From: JASLEW01 sp035544895
Lineage (GTDB): Bacteria; Acidobacteriota; Thermoanaerobaculia; Multivoradales; UBA5704
Reading direction: 5' to 3'
Assembly: GCA_035544895.1 (NCBI GenBank)
Contig: DASZZM010000092.1
Span: 1-64,000 of the forward strand
DNA: 64,000 bases
Made by a program: the position numbers and the translations under genes. The notes under the pieces are model-generated. The model was not told the origin of the DNA and did not search any database. It saw only the letters and a program-made list of their open reading frames with translations. Positions within the stretch are counted from its first letter, which is position 1; the number at the start of each line of letters is the position of its first letter. Positions 15,229 to 24,074 of this stretch are shown one piece after another.

Positions 15229-16542
15229 CTACGACCCCGGCGGGCCAGGCAGGTGCTTCGCGAGATCAAAATAAATCACCACCGCCATCAGCATCAGGAT
15301 GAGCACGAAACCCACCTGGCTGATCACCTCCTTGACGCGCACGGAGAGGTCGCGGCGGATCACCTCCTCGATCAGCAGGATGAAGATCTGCCCGCCGTCG
15401 AGAATGGGAATCGGCATCAGGTTGAGCAGAGCGATGCTTATGCTAAAGAAGCCCATCAACTGCAAAAGGAACTTGAACCCGATGCGCGCCGCCTCCCCGC
15501 TCGCCTGGGCCATCCCGATCGGGCCGGCCAGGGCTCCCTTGGCCGACATCTCGCGGCGGAAGATCTTGCCCAGGATCCGGAAAGTGTCGCTGACGATCTG
15601 CAGGCTGTACCTTACGCTCTCGACCAGGGCCTTACCGGGCGGATAGCGCTGGAAGAAGCCCACTCCGACTCCGATCTTGCCCACCTTGCCCTCGGTCCGG
15701 GGGACTACGGCAAGGGAGAGGATCCTGCCGTTGCGCGCCACCTGGATGGTCATCCGCTGGCCGGGCCGCTTCTCGATCGCCGCGATGAAGTCCCGGCGGT
15801 CGGCGATCGGACGCCCCTCGACAGACCGGATCTCGTCACCTGGGCGGAAGCCCGCCGCGGCGGCGGGGCTCCCTTTCTCGACCTGCATGATCTGCGGCCG
15901 GAAAGAGGGGATCAGGCCGGCGTAGTCCCCCATGCCGTACTTGGGCACCATCTGGGGGACAACCCTGGCGGTGAACCGATGCCCGTCCCGCCGGGCTTCC
16001 AGCGCGACCGGGCGGTTTGGTGAAGTCATCAGCACGAACTCGACGTCTTGCCAGCTCGACACGTTCTCGCCATTGGCTCGCACGACGAGGTCGCCGCGCT
16101 GCAAGCCGGCCGCGGCGGCTGACGAGCCGGGTTCTACCCCGCCGACGAGCGGCGGCATGCCCGGGAGGTTCGGCAGCTCGATGCCGACCATGAAAAGGCC
16201 GGCGAACAGAGCGACCGCCAGCACCACGTTCATCGTCGGGCCGGCCAGGTAGACGAGCACCCGCTGCCAGCGCGGCTTGCTCAGGAACTCGCGTGGATCG
16301 CCGGTCGATTCCTCGGGGTTCTCGCCGCCCAGCCGCACGTAGCCGCCCAGGGGAACGAGCGAGATCCGGTATTCCGTCTCGCCGCGCGTGAAACCCACGA
16401 GACGCCTGCCGAAGCCGATCGAGAAGGTCATCACGCGGACCCCGAAGGCCTTGGCGACCATGAGGTGCCCGGCTTCGTGGACGATGACGATGACGCCGAG
16501 GGCGAAACCGAAGGCAAGGATGGTGATGAGGGTGTCGTTCAT
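15229..16542 (-). CDS. rseP: RIP metalloprotease RseP (site-2 protease)
   Basis: RseP is an inner-membrane zinc protease that cuts transmembrane anti-sigma factors and remnant signal peptides. From ATG 16542 the product has 437 residues. The HEAGH motif (H22, E23, H26) is in the first membrane helix. Two PDZ domains follow (one around PLVGGVEPGSSAAAAGLQRG, one around QVEKGSPAAAAGFRPGDEI). The last metal ligand lies in LNLMPIPILDGGQI, and the C-terminus is hydrophobic. It is followed upstream by cdsA and uppS, as in many bacteria, but dxr, often between them, is missing. Confidence 0.95.
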   Translation of the reverse strand: MNDTLITILAFGFALGVIVIVHEAGHLMVAKAFGVRVMTFSIGFGRRLVGFTRGETEYRISLVPLGGYVRLGGENPEESTGDPREFLSKPRWQRVLVYLAGPTMNVVLAVALFAGLFMVGIELPNLPGMPPLVGGVEPGSSAAAAGLQRGDLVVRANGENVSSWQDVEFVLMTSPNRPVALEARRDGHRFTARVVPQMVPKYGMGDYAGLIPSFRPQIMQVEKGSPAAAAGFRPGDEIRSVEGRPIADRRDFIAAIEKRPGQRMTIQVARNGRILSLAVVPRTEGKVGKIGVGVGFFQRYPPGKALVESVRYSLQIVSDTFRILGKIFRREMSAKGALAGPIGMAQASGEAARIGFKFLLQLMGFFSISIALLNLMPIPILDGGQIFILLIEEVIRRDLSVRVKEVISQVGFVLILMLMAVVIYFDLAKHLPGPPGS

Positions 16543-16653
16543 GATCGGTGGAGATCCGCGGCCTTCCGTTGCGAACGGCGGCATGCCTCCGCGCCGCGGC
16601 CGTCAGTCGAAAGGTCGATTATAGCGGAGCGCACCGGAGCGCCTGACAGGCGG

Positions 16654-17484
16654 CTACCATGCGGGAAGAGCGGTGGAAGGACCCAGGCGAAGCAGCCAGG
16701 CCCCGACGAACAGGACCGGGGCCGCGAACAGCAAGGCATCGCAACGGTCGAGTATGCCGCCGTGGCCGGGCAGGGCGTCGCCCGAGTCCTTGACGCCTAG
16801 CCCGCGTTTGAGCATCGATTCGACCAGGTCGCCGACCTGCGCGGCCACGGCGGTCAGCCCGGCCAGGGCTACCAGCCCGGGATCGAGGCGGCCGAGCCTC
16901 CAGATGCCCCACACCGCCGCGGCGAAGACGCCGGTGAGGAAGCCGGCGGCCGCCCCTTCCCAGCTCTTGAGCGGGCTGACCACCGGCGCCATCTTGTGGC
17001 GTCCGAACCGCGAGCCCACGTAGAAGGCGGCCGTGTCTCCCAGCCAGACGATCGCCAGCAGCAGGAACACCAACCAGGGGTCGCGGTCCTGGAGCCGGTA
17101 AATGCTGGCGATCGGGACGGCGAAGTAGGGGATCCCGAAGCCGAAGATGCCGAAGCTCGCGATCGTCTCCTGGAGCGGCGTACGGCTGAGCAGCGCCAGG
17201 CTGCCGAGGCCCAGCGACACCACCATGCCGGCGATCAGGAGCTGCAACGGCCCGTCGGGAGCGGCCGGTTGACGCAGACTCATCGCCACCGCCGCCAGCG
17301 GCACCAGCGGCAGGAACAAGCCGAGCGGGGCATGGGGCGCGCGCGGCCGCATCATGGCCAGGTACTCGCGCGCCGCCCAGGTGATGAAGAAGGCGTCGAA
17401 AACGAAGAACCAGACGCCGCGCAGCAGGAACACTCCTGCCAGCATCACGGGGGTGCCGATGGCGGCGGTCAGCAGTCGCTTCAT
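16654..17484 (-). CDS. cdsA: Phosphatidate cytidylyltransferase
   Basis: CdsA makes CDP-diacylglycerol from phosphatidic acid and CTP at the inner membrane, the branch point of phospholipid synthesis. The 276-residue product has about eight membrane helices and carries the family signature near the C-terminus: DLVESMLKRGLGVKDSGD then LPGHGGILDRCDALLF. The ATG at 17484 begins at MKRLLTAAIGTPVMLAG. It lies between uppS (19 bp upstream) and rseP (111 bp downstream), all on the minus strand. Confidence 0.93.
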   Translation of the reverse strand: MKRLLTAAIGTPVMLAGVFLLRGVWFFVFDAFFITWAAREYLAMMRPRAPHAPLGLFLPLVPLAAVAMSLRQPAAPDGPLQLLIAGMVVSLGLGSLALLSRTPLQETIASFGIFGFGIPYFAVPIASIYRLQDRDPWLVFLLLAIVWLGDTAAFYVGSRFGRHKMAPVVSPLKSWEGAAAGFLTGVFAAAVWGIWRLGRLDPGLVALAGLTAVAAQVGDLVESMLKRGLGVKDSGDALPGHGGILDRCDALLFAAPVLFVGAWLLRLGPSTALPAW

Positions 17485-17503
17485 CGCGGCGGCGGGAGAG
17501 CGG

Positions 17504-18322
17504 TCAGACCGGAAGGCTTCCCGAAGCGAAGAGGTCGACGCCGTCTTGCTCCCCGCCGGATTTGACGCCGCCGAAGCGGCGGTCGCGGCCCTGGAAATCG
17601 ACGATGGCGGCAAACAGGTCGCCGCGGCGGAAGTCAGGCCAGAGCGTATCCGTCACCCAGATCTCGGTGTAGGCGAGCTGCCAGAGCAGGAAGTTGGAGA
17701 TGCGCAGCTCGCCCGAAGTGCGGACCAGCAGGTCGGGGTCGGGCTGTCCCGAGGTGTAGAGGTAGCGGCCGAGCGTCTCCTCGTCGATGTCGACGTGCTT
17801 GCCCGCCGCCCAGTCCGCGACGATATGCCGGCAGGCGTCGACGATCTCGCAGCGGCCCGAGTAGTTCAGGGCCACGTTGAAGCACAGTCCCCGGCATGCA
17901 CGGGTGGCGTCGAGGGCCTGCTCGAGCTCGGCGACGACCGAAGGATCGAGCTCCCGCCAGCGCCCGACGACGTTGAAGCGGATGTCGTTCTCGACCAGGG
18001 TGTCGCGCTCTCGCCGGACGTAATCCTTGAGCAGGTTCATCAGCGTCCACACCTCGTAGCGCGGGCGCTTCCAGTTCTCGACCGAGAAGGCGTACAGGGT
18101 CAGCACCTCGAGTTTCAGCCTGGCGGCGGCCTCCACCGTGTCGCGGACCGCCTCCACTCCGGCCCGATGTCCCTCGACGCGGGGCAGCGAGCGGCGCTTC
18201 GCCCACCTGCCGTTGCCGTCCATGATGATTGCCACGTGGCGCGGCAGCCGGGTCATGTCGATCCGGCGGATGAGCAGCTCCTCGGGGGAGCCGGGCGCAG
18301 CAAGTGGAGGGAGCTCAGCCAT
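17504..18322 (-). CDS. uppS: Undecaprenyl diphosphate synthase (cis-prenyltransferase)
   Basis: UppS builds the C55 lipid carrier used for peptidoglycan and surface glycans. The catalytic block HVAIIMDGNGRWAKRR holds D35; GHRAGVEAVRD, LTLYAFSVENWKRP, NVALNYSGRCEI and PDLLVRTSGELRISNFL follow, ending with IWVTDTLWPDFR. All conserved Arg and Asp positions I can judge are present. Length is 272. An ATG at residue 23 would give a shorter N-terminus. The nearby glycosyltransferases and the Wzm/Wzt exporter would use its product. Confidence 0.95.
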   Translation of the reverse strand: MAELPPLAAPGSPEELLIRRIDMTRLPRHVAIIMDGNGRWAKRRSLPRVEGHRAGVEAVRDTVEAAARLKLEVLTLYAFSVENWKRPRYEVWTLMNLLKDYVRRERDTLVENDIRFNVVGRWRELDPSVVAELEQALDATRACRGLCFNVALNYSGRCEIVDACRHIVADWAAGKHVDIDEETLGRYLYTSGQPDPDLLVRTSGELRISNFLLWQLAYTEIWVTDTLWPDFRRGDLFAAIVDFQGRDRRFGGVKSGGEQDGVDLFASGSLPV

Positions 18323-18430
18323 GGATCGAGGCGCGCCGGAGGAGAGGCAGGACCCGTCGCCTCCGGTGAAATCGGCGGTGAACTTACCACAGGAGGGGAA
18401 CTGTTCTAGTTGGAGCCGTGGGAGCTCGTT

Positions 18431-19198
18431 CTAGGCCGGGCCGAGGTCGAGGGGCTGCCATTCGGGAGGGAAGAGGACGCGCTCGAGGACCAGGCCGCGG
18501 GCGGGAGCGGTGGCGCCGGCTTCGCCGCGTGAGCGGCCCGCCAGCAGGGCGGCGAGCTCCTCGGGCGTGCGTCGCCCAAGGCCCACTTCCAGGAGGGTTC
18601 CCACCAGGGCGCGCACCATGCCGCGCAGGAAGCCTTCTCCGACGATGCGGAAACAGAGCTCCTCGCCGTGCTCCTCCCAGGCGGCGGACTGCATGGTGCG
18701 CAGGGGCTGGCGGTGAACGCCGCCGGCATTTGCGAAGGCGGAGAAGTCGTGTCTCCCGACGATCAGGCGGGCGGCGCGCGCCATGCGTTCGGGATCGATG
18801 CGCGCCGGCACGCGCACCGCGAAGGGGGCGTCGAGCGGCGACAGGACCGCGGCCCTGCTGACGCGATAGACGTACTCCTTGGCGACGGCACAGCCGCGGG
18901 CATGAAAGCCGAAGGGCATGTGCGCCGCCGCCAGGAGGCGTACGTCCTCGGGCAGACGATGATTGGTGCCGTGCAGCAGGCCGCCCAGCGGAAAGGGGTC
19001 CGCGAGCTCGAGGTGCGCCGCCTGGCCGCGGGCATGGACGCCGGCGTCGGTGCGGCTTGCCCCGACGACCCGCACCGGCCCGCCGAGAAGCCGCGCCAGG
19101 GCCTCCTCGACGACCTCCTGGACGGTGCGGGCGTTGTCCTGCCGCTGCCAGCCGGCATAGCCCGTGCCGCGGTAGCTGACGATCAGGCGGACGACCAT
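18431..19198 (-). CDS. truA: tRNA pseudouridine(38-40) synthase
   Basis: TruA converts uridines 38-40 of the tRNA anticodon arm to pseudouridine. The ATG at 19198 gives 255 residues, the normal length. The N-terminal block is YRGTGYAGWQRQ, the catalytic Asp is D51 in GASRTDAGVHARGQ, and RHDFSAFANAGG and FLRGMVRALVGTLLEVG match later family blocks. The start overlaps the end of the membrane glycosyltransferase gene by 16 bp. Confidence 0.94.
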   Translation of the reverse strand: MVVRLIVSYRGTGYAGWQRQDNARTVQEVVEEALARLLGGPVRVVGASRTDAGVHARGQAAHLELADPFPLGGLLHGTNHRLPEDVRLLAAAHMPFGFHARGCAVAKEYVYRVSRAAVLSPLDAPFAVRVPARIDPERMARAARLIVGRHDFSAFANAGGVHRQPLRTMQSAAWEEHGEELCFRIVGEGFLRGMVRALVGTLLEVGLGRRTPEELAALLAGRSRGEAGATAPARGLVLERVLFPPEWQPLDLGPA

Positions 19199-20661
19199 CG
19201 CCGCCCGGCCAGCGACAGGACGCCGAAAGGCGCCCAGATGGCAAGGAACACCCAGGGCATCAGGTGAAGGCCTGTCGCCTGGGGCAGGTAAGAAAGGAGG
19301 ATGAGACCGGACAGCGCCAGCCAGGCGGTGTGCCGGTACAACGCCGCCCAGGGCAAGACCCACAGCAGGTACCAGGGATAGACCGTGGCCGAGAGCAGCA
19401 GCAGCCAGGCGAACAACTTGCCGGTGCCGCGCGCCGGGCGGACCTGGCCGAGCGAGGCGGCGACCGCCGCGACCATACCGGCGCCGAGCAGGACCTTGGC
19501 CATGAGCTGCGGGTAGAGAAAGGGGTAGAGCGGATTGAACAGGGTATACTCGCCGCTCGCCCGCTTTGCCGCGTCGAGCAGCCTGGCGGCCGCGGGCGCG
19601 GCACCGGCGGCGTCGAGCAGGCGCCAGAGAGGCTCGAACAGCGGGCCGTTGAACTCCCACGAGACCGCATAGGTGACCAGGCCGCGCGGCAGCCCGCCGG
19701 TCGCTACCACGACCGGCAGGCCGGCGGCGGCCGCCATCACGAGCACGGCGATCAGCACCCGCGCCGGCCGGCGGCTCTGCCGGCTCCACATGAGTAGGGC
19801 GGCCAGCGGCAGGAGCTTGGCGAGCACGCCCGCCGCCATCCAGGTGGCGGCGGCCCAGATGCCCCGGGCGGCACACGCATCCCGGGGAGAGGCGGCTGGC
19901 ACGCATTTCTCATCAGTGGCCAGCGGTTGCCGCCGGGCGAGGCCGGTCAAGCAGAAAACCGCCCCCAGCGCCGCCGCTACCCCCAAGGCATCGACGTGTC
20001 CCATCCCGGCAACCTCCAGTGCCACCAGGGGGTTCCAGGCATACCAGACGGTCCTCTGCGGGGGTATGGAGAGCCGCCGGGCCAGGCCGAGCAGGAGCCA
20101 GCAGCCCAGGAGATCGGCCGCGGTGACCAGCGCTTTCCAGGCGAGGATTGGATTGGGCAGCCGAGCCGCTATACTGAAGGCCGCGATCGAGAGCGGCGGA
20201 TACACGGTCGGCACCTGAGGGTGGGGTACTCGCTGCCACGCCTCGTCGCGCAGGAGGGTGAGCGCCTCGGCTTGCGGCGTCAAGGCGTAAGGGTTATAGC
20301 CGGCCGCCGCCACCTTCCCATCCCAAAGGTAGCGCAGCGCGTCGTCCGACAGCGTCAAGGGCAGCGGCAGCATCGGCAGCCGTAAGAGCAGCGCTCCTGC
20401 CAGGACCGCTGCCGCGAAAGCGCGCCCGGAAGCGCGGGCCAGTTCCAGGCGGCGCGCTGACCAGGAGAGCCAGAGGAAAGCCGGCCCAAGAAGGGCCAGC
20501 ACGAGGGGTAGATGATGAGCCAGGTCGAAGACGATCCACAGACCGACGTTCACCGCAAGCAGCGGGAGCGCCGGGGCCAGCAGCGCCCAGGGCACCCTGG
20601 ACCAGCCGGCCCGGAGCGCCGGCGATGAGCTTGGCCGTGGGAGGGCCGGCTCTGCTGGCAC
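19183..20661 (-). CDS. Polytopic GT-C-type glycosyltransferase (mannosyltransferase-like)
   Basis: The product has about ten hydrophobic helices. The first outer loop carries LSDDALRYLWDGKVAAAGYN, the acidic pair and tail typical of GT-C enzymes that take polyprenyl-phosphate sugars (DUF2029/GT87-like). VYPPLSIAAFSIAAR and YAWNPLVALEVAGMGHVD also match that class. Donor and acceptor cannot be told from sequence. The GTG at 20661 would overlap the divergent GT2 start at 20625 by 37 bp. A GTG at 20595 avoids this and still keeps all membrane helices, so it may be the real start. Confidence 0.75.
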   Translation of the reverse strand: MPAEPALPRPSSSPALRAGWSRVPWALLAPALPLLAVNVGLWIVFDLAHHLPLVLALLGPAFLWLSWSARRLELARASGRAFAAAVLAGALLLRLPMLPLPLTLSDDALRYLWDGKVAAAGYNPYALTPQAEALTLLRDEAWQRVPHPQVPTVYPPLSIAAFSIAARLPNPILAWKALVTAADLLGCWLLLGLARRLSIPPQRTVWYAWNPLVALEVAGMGHVDALGVAAALGAVFCLTGLARRQPLATDEKCVPAASPRDACAARGIWAAATWMAAGVLAKLLPLAALLMWSRQSRRPARVLIAVLVMAAAAGLPVVVATGGLPRGLVTYAVSWEFNGPLFEPLWRLLDAAGAAPAAARLLDAAKRASGEYTLFNPLYPFLYPQLMAKVLLGAGMVAAVAASLGQVRPARGTGKLFAWLLLLSATVYPWYLLWVLPWAALYRHTAWLALSGLILLSYLPQATGLHLMPWVFLAIWAPFGVLSLAGRRWSSA

Positions 20662-22136
20662 TGTACTACCTCATTCTGGCGGTTCTCGCCTTCTATGGCG
20701 TGCATCGCCTGTGGATGGTGGTGCTCTACCTGCGCGCCCGCGGGCGCCAGCCGGCAAAGCCCGCCGACCCGCAGCAATGGCCCATCGTCACGGTGCAGTT
20801 GCCACTCTACAACGAGATGTACGTGGCCACGCGCCTGATCGACGCGGTCTGCAGGCTCGATTATCCGCGCGACCGGCTCGAGATCCAGATCCTCGACGAC
20901 TCGACCGACGAGACCAGTGCCATCGTCGAGCGCCTGGTCGAGTTGCACCGCGGCCAGGGAATCGACATCAAGATGCTGCACCGCAACGACCGCACCGGCT
21001 TCAAGGCTGGCGCGCTCGCCGCCGGCCTGGACCATGCCAAGGGGTCGCTTCTCGCCGTCTTCGATGCCGACTTCGTGCCGCAGCCGGAGTTCCTCAGGGC
21101 GGCCGTTCCCTACTTCGCCGATCCCGCGATCGGCCTGGTGCAGGGACGGTGGATGCACATCAACCGCGCGTACTCGCTGCTCACGCGCGTGCAGTCCATC
21201 TTCCTCGACGGCCACTTCATGATCGAGCACATCGCGAGGAACCGCAGCAACTGTTTCTTCAACTTCAACGGCACGGCCGGGGTCTGGCGCCGCGCCGCCA
21301 TCGTCGAGGGCGGAGGCTGGGAGCACGACACGCTGACCGAGGATCTCGACCTTTCCTACCGCGCCCAGCTCATCGGGTGGAAGTTCCTTTACCTGCCCGA
21401 CCTGGCCGTGCCCTCCGAGTTGCCGGTCGACGTCAACGGCTTCAAGACGCAGCAATACCGCTGGGCCAAGGGCGCCATCCAGACCGGGCGCAAGCTGACC
21501 GGGCGCGTGCTGCGCTCGAAGCTGCCGCGGCGGGTGAAGTTCGAGGCCTTCGTCCATCTCACCAACAACATCAGCTACCCGCTGATGCTGGTGCTGTCGC
21601 TGCTCATCTTTCCCGCCATGCTCCTGCGCCGCGGCACCTCGACGCGCATGCTGCTGCTGGTGGACCTGCCGTTCTTTCTGACGGCGACGCTGTCGGTGCT
21701 GCTGTTCTACCTGATGAGCCAGGTGGCCGGCGGCACGGGTTGGCGCCGGCAGATCCGTTACCTTCCCGCCCTCATGGGCATGGGAATCGGCCTCTCGGTG
21801 GTCAACGCGCATGCCGTGGTCACCGGATTGTTCCAGCGCGGCGGCACGTTCCACCGCACGCCCAAGTACAGCATCGAGGAGACCGGACAGGACTGGCGCG
21901 ACAAACGCTACCGCGCCGGCGTGAGCGCTTCGTTCGTGGTCGAGGCGGTGCTGGCGCTCTACTTCATCGCCTGCACCACCTACGCCGTGGTGGCGGGTAT
22001 GTGGATGTCCCTGCCCTTCCTCCTCCTCTTCGTGCAGGGGTTCGGCTATATGGCGATTCTCTCGATCCTGCCGGCGCTGGACGCCATCCGGCTCGCGCGC
22101 ACGAGCGTCCGCGGAGCGGGGGTTAATATGGGGTGA
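20625..22136 (+). CDS. Processive GT2 glycosyltransferase (cellulose/mannan synthase-like)
   Basis: Membrane enzyme of GT2 that extends a beta-glycan. The first helix is at residues 8-35. The glycosyltransferase core carries the D, DxD, D, QxxRW set: D91/D92 (ILDDSTDE), D147/D149 (DADF), D240 (TEDLDLSYR) and QQYRW at 276-280. Four or more helices follow (LMLVLSLLIFPAMLL onwards). No PilZ domain is present, so c-di-GMP control through PilZ is not indicated. The closest look-alikes are bacterial beta-mannan or glucomannan synthases; product unproven. The stop overlaps the GNAT start. Confidence 0.85.
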   Translation: MSLAVGGPALLALYYLILAVLAFYGVHRLWMVVLYLRARGRQPAKPADPQQWPIVTVQLPLYNEMYVATRLIDAVCRLDYPRDRLEIQILDDSTDETSAIVERLVELHRGQGIDIKMLHRNDRTGFKAGALAAGLDHAKGSLLAVFDADFVPQPEFLRAAVPYFADPAIGLVQGRWMHINRAYSLLTRVQSIFLDGHFMIEHIARNRSNCFFNFNGTAGVWRRAAIVEGGGWEHDTLTEDLDLSYRAQLIGWKFLYLPDLAVPSELPVDVNGFKTQQYRWAKGAIQTGRKLTGRVLRSKLPRRVKFEAFVHLTNNISYPLMLVLSLLIFPAMLLRRGTSTRMLLLVDLPFFLTATLSVLLFYLMSQVAGGTGWRRQIRYLPALMGMGIGLSVVNAHAVVTGLFQRGGTFHRTPKYSIEETGQDWRDKRYRAGVSASFVVEAVLALYFIACTTYAVVAGMWMSLPFLLLFVQGFGYMAILSILPALDAIRLARTSVRGAGVNMG

Positions 22137-22684
22137 TGTTTGCCGAGCGCAACTCTTCGCCGGCGGTGAGTCTGCGGCCGGCGGCGCCGCGCGACGCGGA
22201 CCTGCTGCGGCAGTGGCGCGCCGAGACCAGCGTGCGGCGCTACCAGCCGCTCAACGATTTGCCGACTTCGCAGCTGCGCGCCGACGTCTCCAATCAGCGC
22301 ATCTCGGAGCTGTATCGCGGCCAGGGCGAGAAGTTCCAGTGGATCGTGCAGATCGATGGGCAGCCGGCGGGCTGGATCACTCTGGTGGTGAGCAACTGGG
22401 AGCACGGCCTGGCGGAGGTCGGCTACGCGCTTTCTTCGACTTTCCAGACGCGCGGGCTGATGACCGAGGCGCTCGGGATGCTGGTGCACGACCTGTTCAC
22501 CAATACTCCGCTCGAGCGTATCGAGGCGCGCTGCGCGGTGGACAACGTGGGCTCACGCCGGGTGCTGGAGAAGAATGGATTCCTGTGCGAGGGGCTGCTG
22601 CGCGGCTACTTCAAGCTGCGCGGCCGGCGGGTGGACAACTACCTCTACGCGTTGCTGCGCGAGGACTATAGGGCTCGGCGGTAG
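22133..22684 (+). CDS. GNAT acetyltransferase, RimJ/RimL-like
   Basis: The 183-residue product has the GNAT fold: SLRPAAPRDADLLRQWRAE at the N-terminus, GYALSSTFQTRGLMTEALGM (the acetyl-CoA-binding loop, Q/RxxGxx type), and RIEARCAVDNVGSRRVLEKN then GF, the classic RimJ/L C-terminal signature. Such enzymes acetylate protein N-termini or small molecules; substrate unknown. Start is GTG 22133 (overlapping the GT2 stop) or ATG 22136, so it is coupled to the GT2 gene and may modify the same glycan pathway. Confidence 0.85.
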   Translation: MMFAERNSSPAVSLRPAAPRDADLLRQWRAETSVRRYQPLNDLPTSQLRADVSNQRISELYRGQGEKFQWIVQIDGQPAGWITLVVSNWEHGLAEVGYALSSTFQTRGLMTEALGMLVHDLFTNTPLERIEARCAVDNVGSRRVLEKNGFLCEGLLRGYFKLRGRRVDNYLYALLREDYRARR

Positions 22685-22716
22685 GGGAAGAGGGGGAGGG
22701 TGGTGGCAGTTGGCGG

Positions 22717-23685
22717 TCAGGGCAGGCGGGCGCTGACGGTGGCGGTGACGAGGGCGGCGGGCGCCAGGGCAGGGGCTGATGGGGCGGGGGCCGGAGCGGG
22801 GGATTTGCAGGCGGTCTGGGTGGCCGCGCGGAGCCAGGTGTGGTCGGCGGAGTAGGAGTAGACGAAGGTGCCGTCCTTGATGGTGTCGATCACGTGGTGG
22901 GCGATCTGCGGGGAAAGGGCGGGGCAGCCCCAGCTGCGGCCGAGGCGGCCGAGGCGCTGGGCTTGGGCGGTGCTGACGTACCAGGCGCCGTGGATGACGA
23001 TCTTGCGCTGCTCGGCGCGCTCGTTGACGCCGGGGTCGAGGCCGCGCAGCTTGAGGGAGTAGCCGTTGCCGCCCTCGTAGGTGCCGGCGGTGAGGAAGAG
23101 GCCGAGGCTGGTCTGGCGGCTGTCGGCGGTGTCGGAGAAGCGGGTGGCGTAGTTGTCGCCGCTGCCGGAGCCGTGCGCCACGAGCTCGTGGAAGAGGACT
23201 TTGCCGTGCGCCAGGTCGAGCACCCAGAAGCGCGGAGTCGTCGAGGGCAGGGTGTAGTCGATGATGGTCAGCAGGTCGGCGTTGCCGGAGACGCCGCGGG
23301 CGCGCGCGCAGGAGACCGCCGCGAGCGCCATTCTGAGAGCGCGCGGCGAAATCCCGGTGACCGCTGGGAGCGCCGGAAGGGCCGTCGCCGGCTTGGCGGA
23401 GTACTGGACGGCGCTGACGACAGGAAAAGCGTTGGCCGCGCTGACCGCGCCGACCGCAGGGGTGACGGCCGCCGCGGGAACGGTGCTCGCCACGGACCGG
23501 GTTGGCACGGATGCTGCTTTAAACGGGGATGCGGTGCCCGCCGGATCGGCGGCGCTTTCGGAGCCAGGGCCGCCCGGGCCGGCGGCGATCAGGAACGGGA
23601 GCGCGACGAGAAGGGCAATATTCCGGCGGCGGGAGAAGGGGCTCCTCGTGGACGCGGCCTTGGCCGGGTGGCAGTTGTACTTCAT
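22717..23685 (-). CDS. Murein L,D-transpeptidase catalytic-domain protein (YkuD-2 type)
   Basis: Members form or remodel 3-3 cross-links in peptidoglycan. There is an N-terminal hydrophobic signal segment (NIALLVALPFLIAAGPGG), an Ala/Val/Pro-rich linker, and the YkuD-like domain at about residues 130-290. TIIDYTLPSTTPRFWVLDLA starts the domain; IVIHGAWYVS provides the conserved His; GRLGRSWGCPALSPQ holds the catalytic Cys and Arg. The linker is low complexity, which explains its uneven composition. It converges with the GNAT gene. Confidence 0.85.
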   Translation of the reverse strand: MKYNCHPAKAASTRSPFSRRRNIALLVALPFLIAAGPGGPGSESAADPAGTASPFKAASVPTRSVASTVPAAAVTPAVGAVSAANAFPVVSAVQYSAKPATALPALPAVTGISPRALRMALAAVSCARARGVSGNADLLTIIDYTLPSTTPRFWVLDLAHGKVLFHELVAHGSGSGDNYATRFSDTADSRQTSLGLFLTAGTYEGGNGYSLKLRGLDPGVNERAEQRKIVIHGAWYVSTAQAQRLGRLGRSWGCPALSPQIAHHVIDTIKDGTFVYSYSADHTWLRAATQTACKSPAPAPAPSAPALAPAALVTATVSARLP

Positions 23686-23900
23686 GCGAAGCGGGCCTCC
23701 AAGCTGGCGATTCTAGATGCTTGCCCAGCCGTGCGCAATGCTCGAGCTGGTGGGTTCTACCTATTAGACAATCCGTCGGCCTCGGCTATTCCCCATCTTC
23801 CAGCGGCTGGTGCGCCAACCGGCGACGCCGATCCTGAGGCTAAAAGGCTGATCTTCCAAGACTTACGGTGAGCAAGCCCTCGCCGGGGCGTATTCTCGGC
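23686..23900. other. Intergenic region, nothing recognised
   Basis: This AT-richer stretch holds no reading frame with recognisable content. It contains the region upstream of the L,D-transpeptidase and the 3' flank of a VapC remnant. Confidence 0.3.
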
Positions 23901-24071
23901 TCAGGAGCGGACCGTGACGAGAGGCCGGACCTGGCGAATGCGCTCGAAGTCCTCGTCCTCGTGCAGGAGCACGCAACCCGGTTGGACGAGTCGGGCGATG
24001 AAGCAATCAATGTAATTTAGGATTGTAAGTCCGCGTCGGCAGTCGAGGAAGATTCGCGCAGAAAGGGGGCT
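23901..24071 (-). pseudogene. C-terminal remnant of a PIN-domain (VapC-type) toxin
   Basis: On the minus strand, directly after the helicase stop codon, an open frame without a start reads ARIFLDCRRGLTI, NYIDCFIAR, QPGCVLLHEDEDFERI and RPLVTV before TGA at 23901-23903. This is the usual VapC ending: the last acidic Asp of the PIN active site (IDC), then LLHxDxDFxxI. The N-terminal half, with the first catalytic Asp, is missing, and no antitoxin is present. It is a decayed fragment. Confidence 0.55.
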
Positions 24072-24074
24072 GAG

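Noticed and set aside
20550..21854. 434-codon minus-strand frame
   Set aside because: Antisense to the GT2 gene; His/Gln/Arg-rich, no motif.
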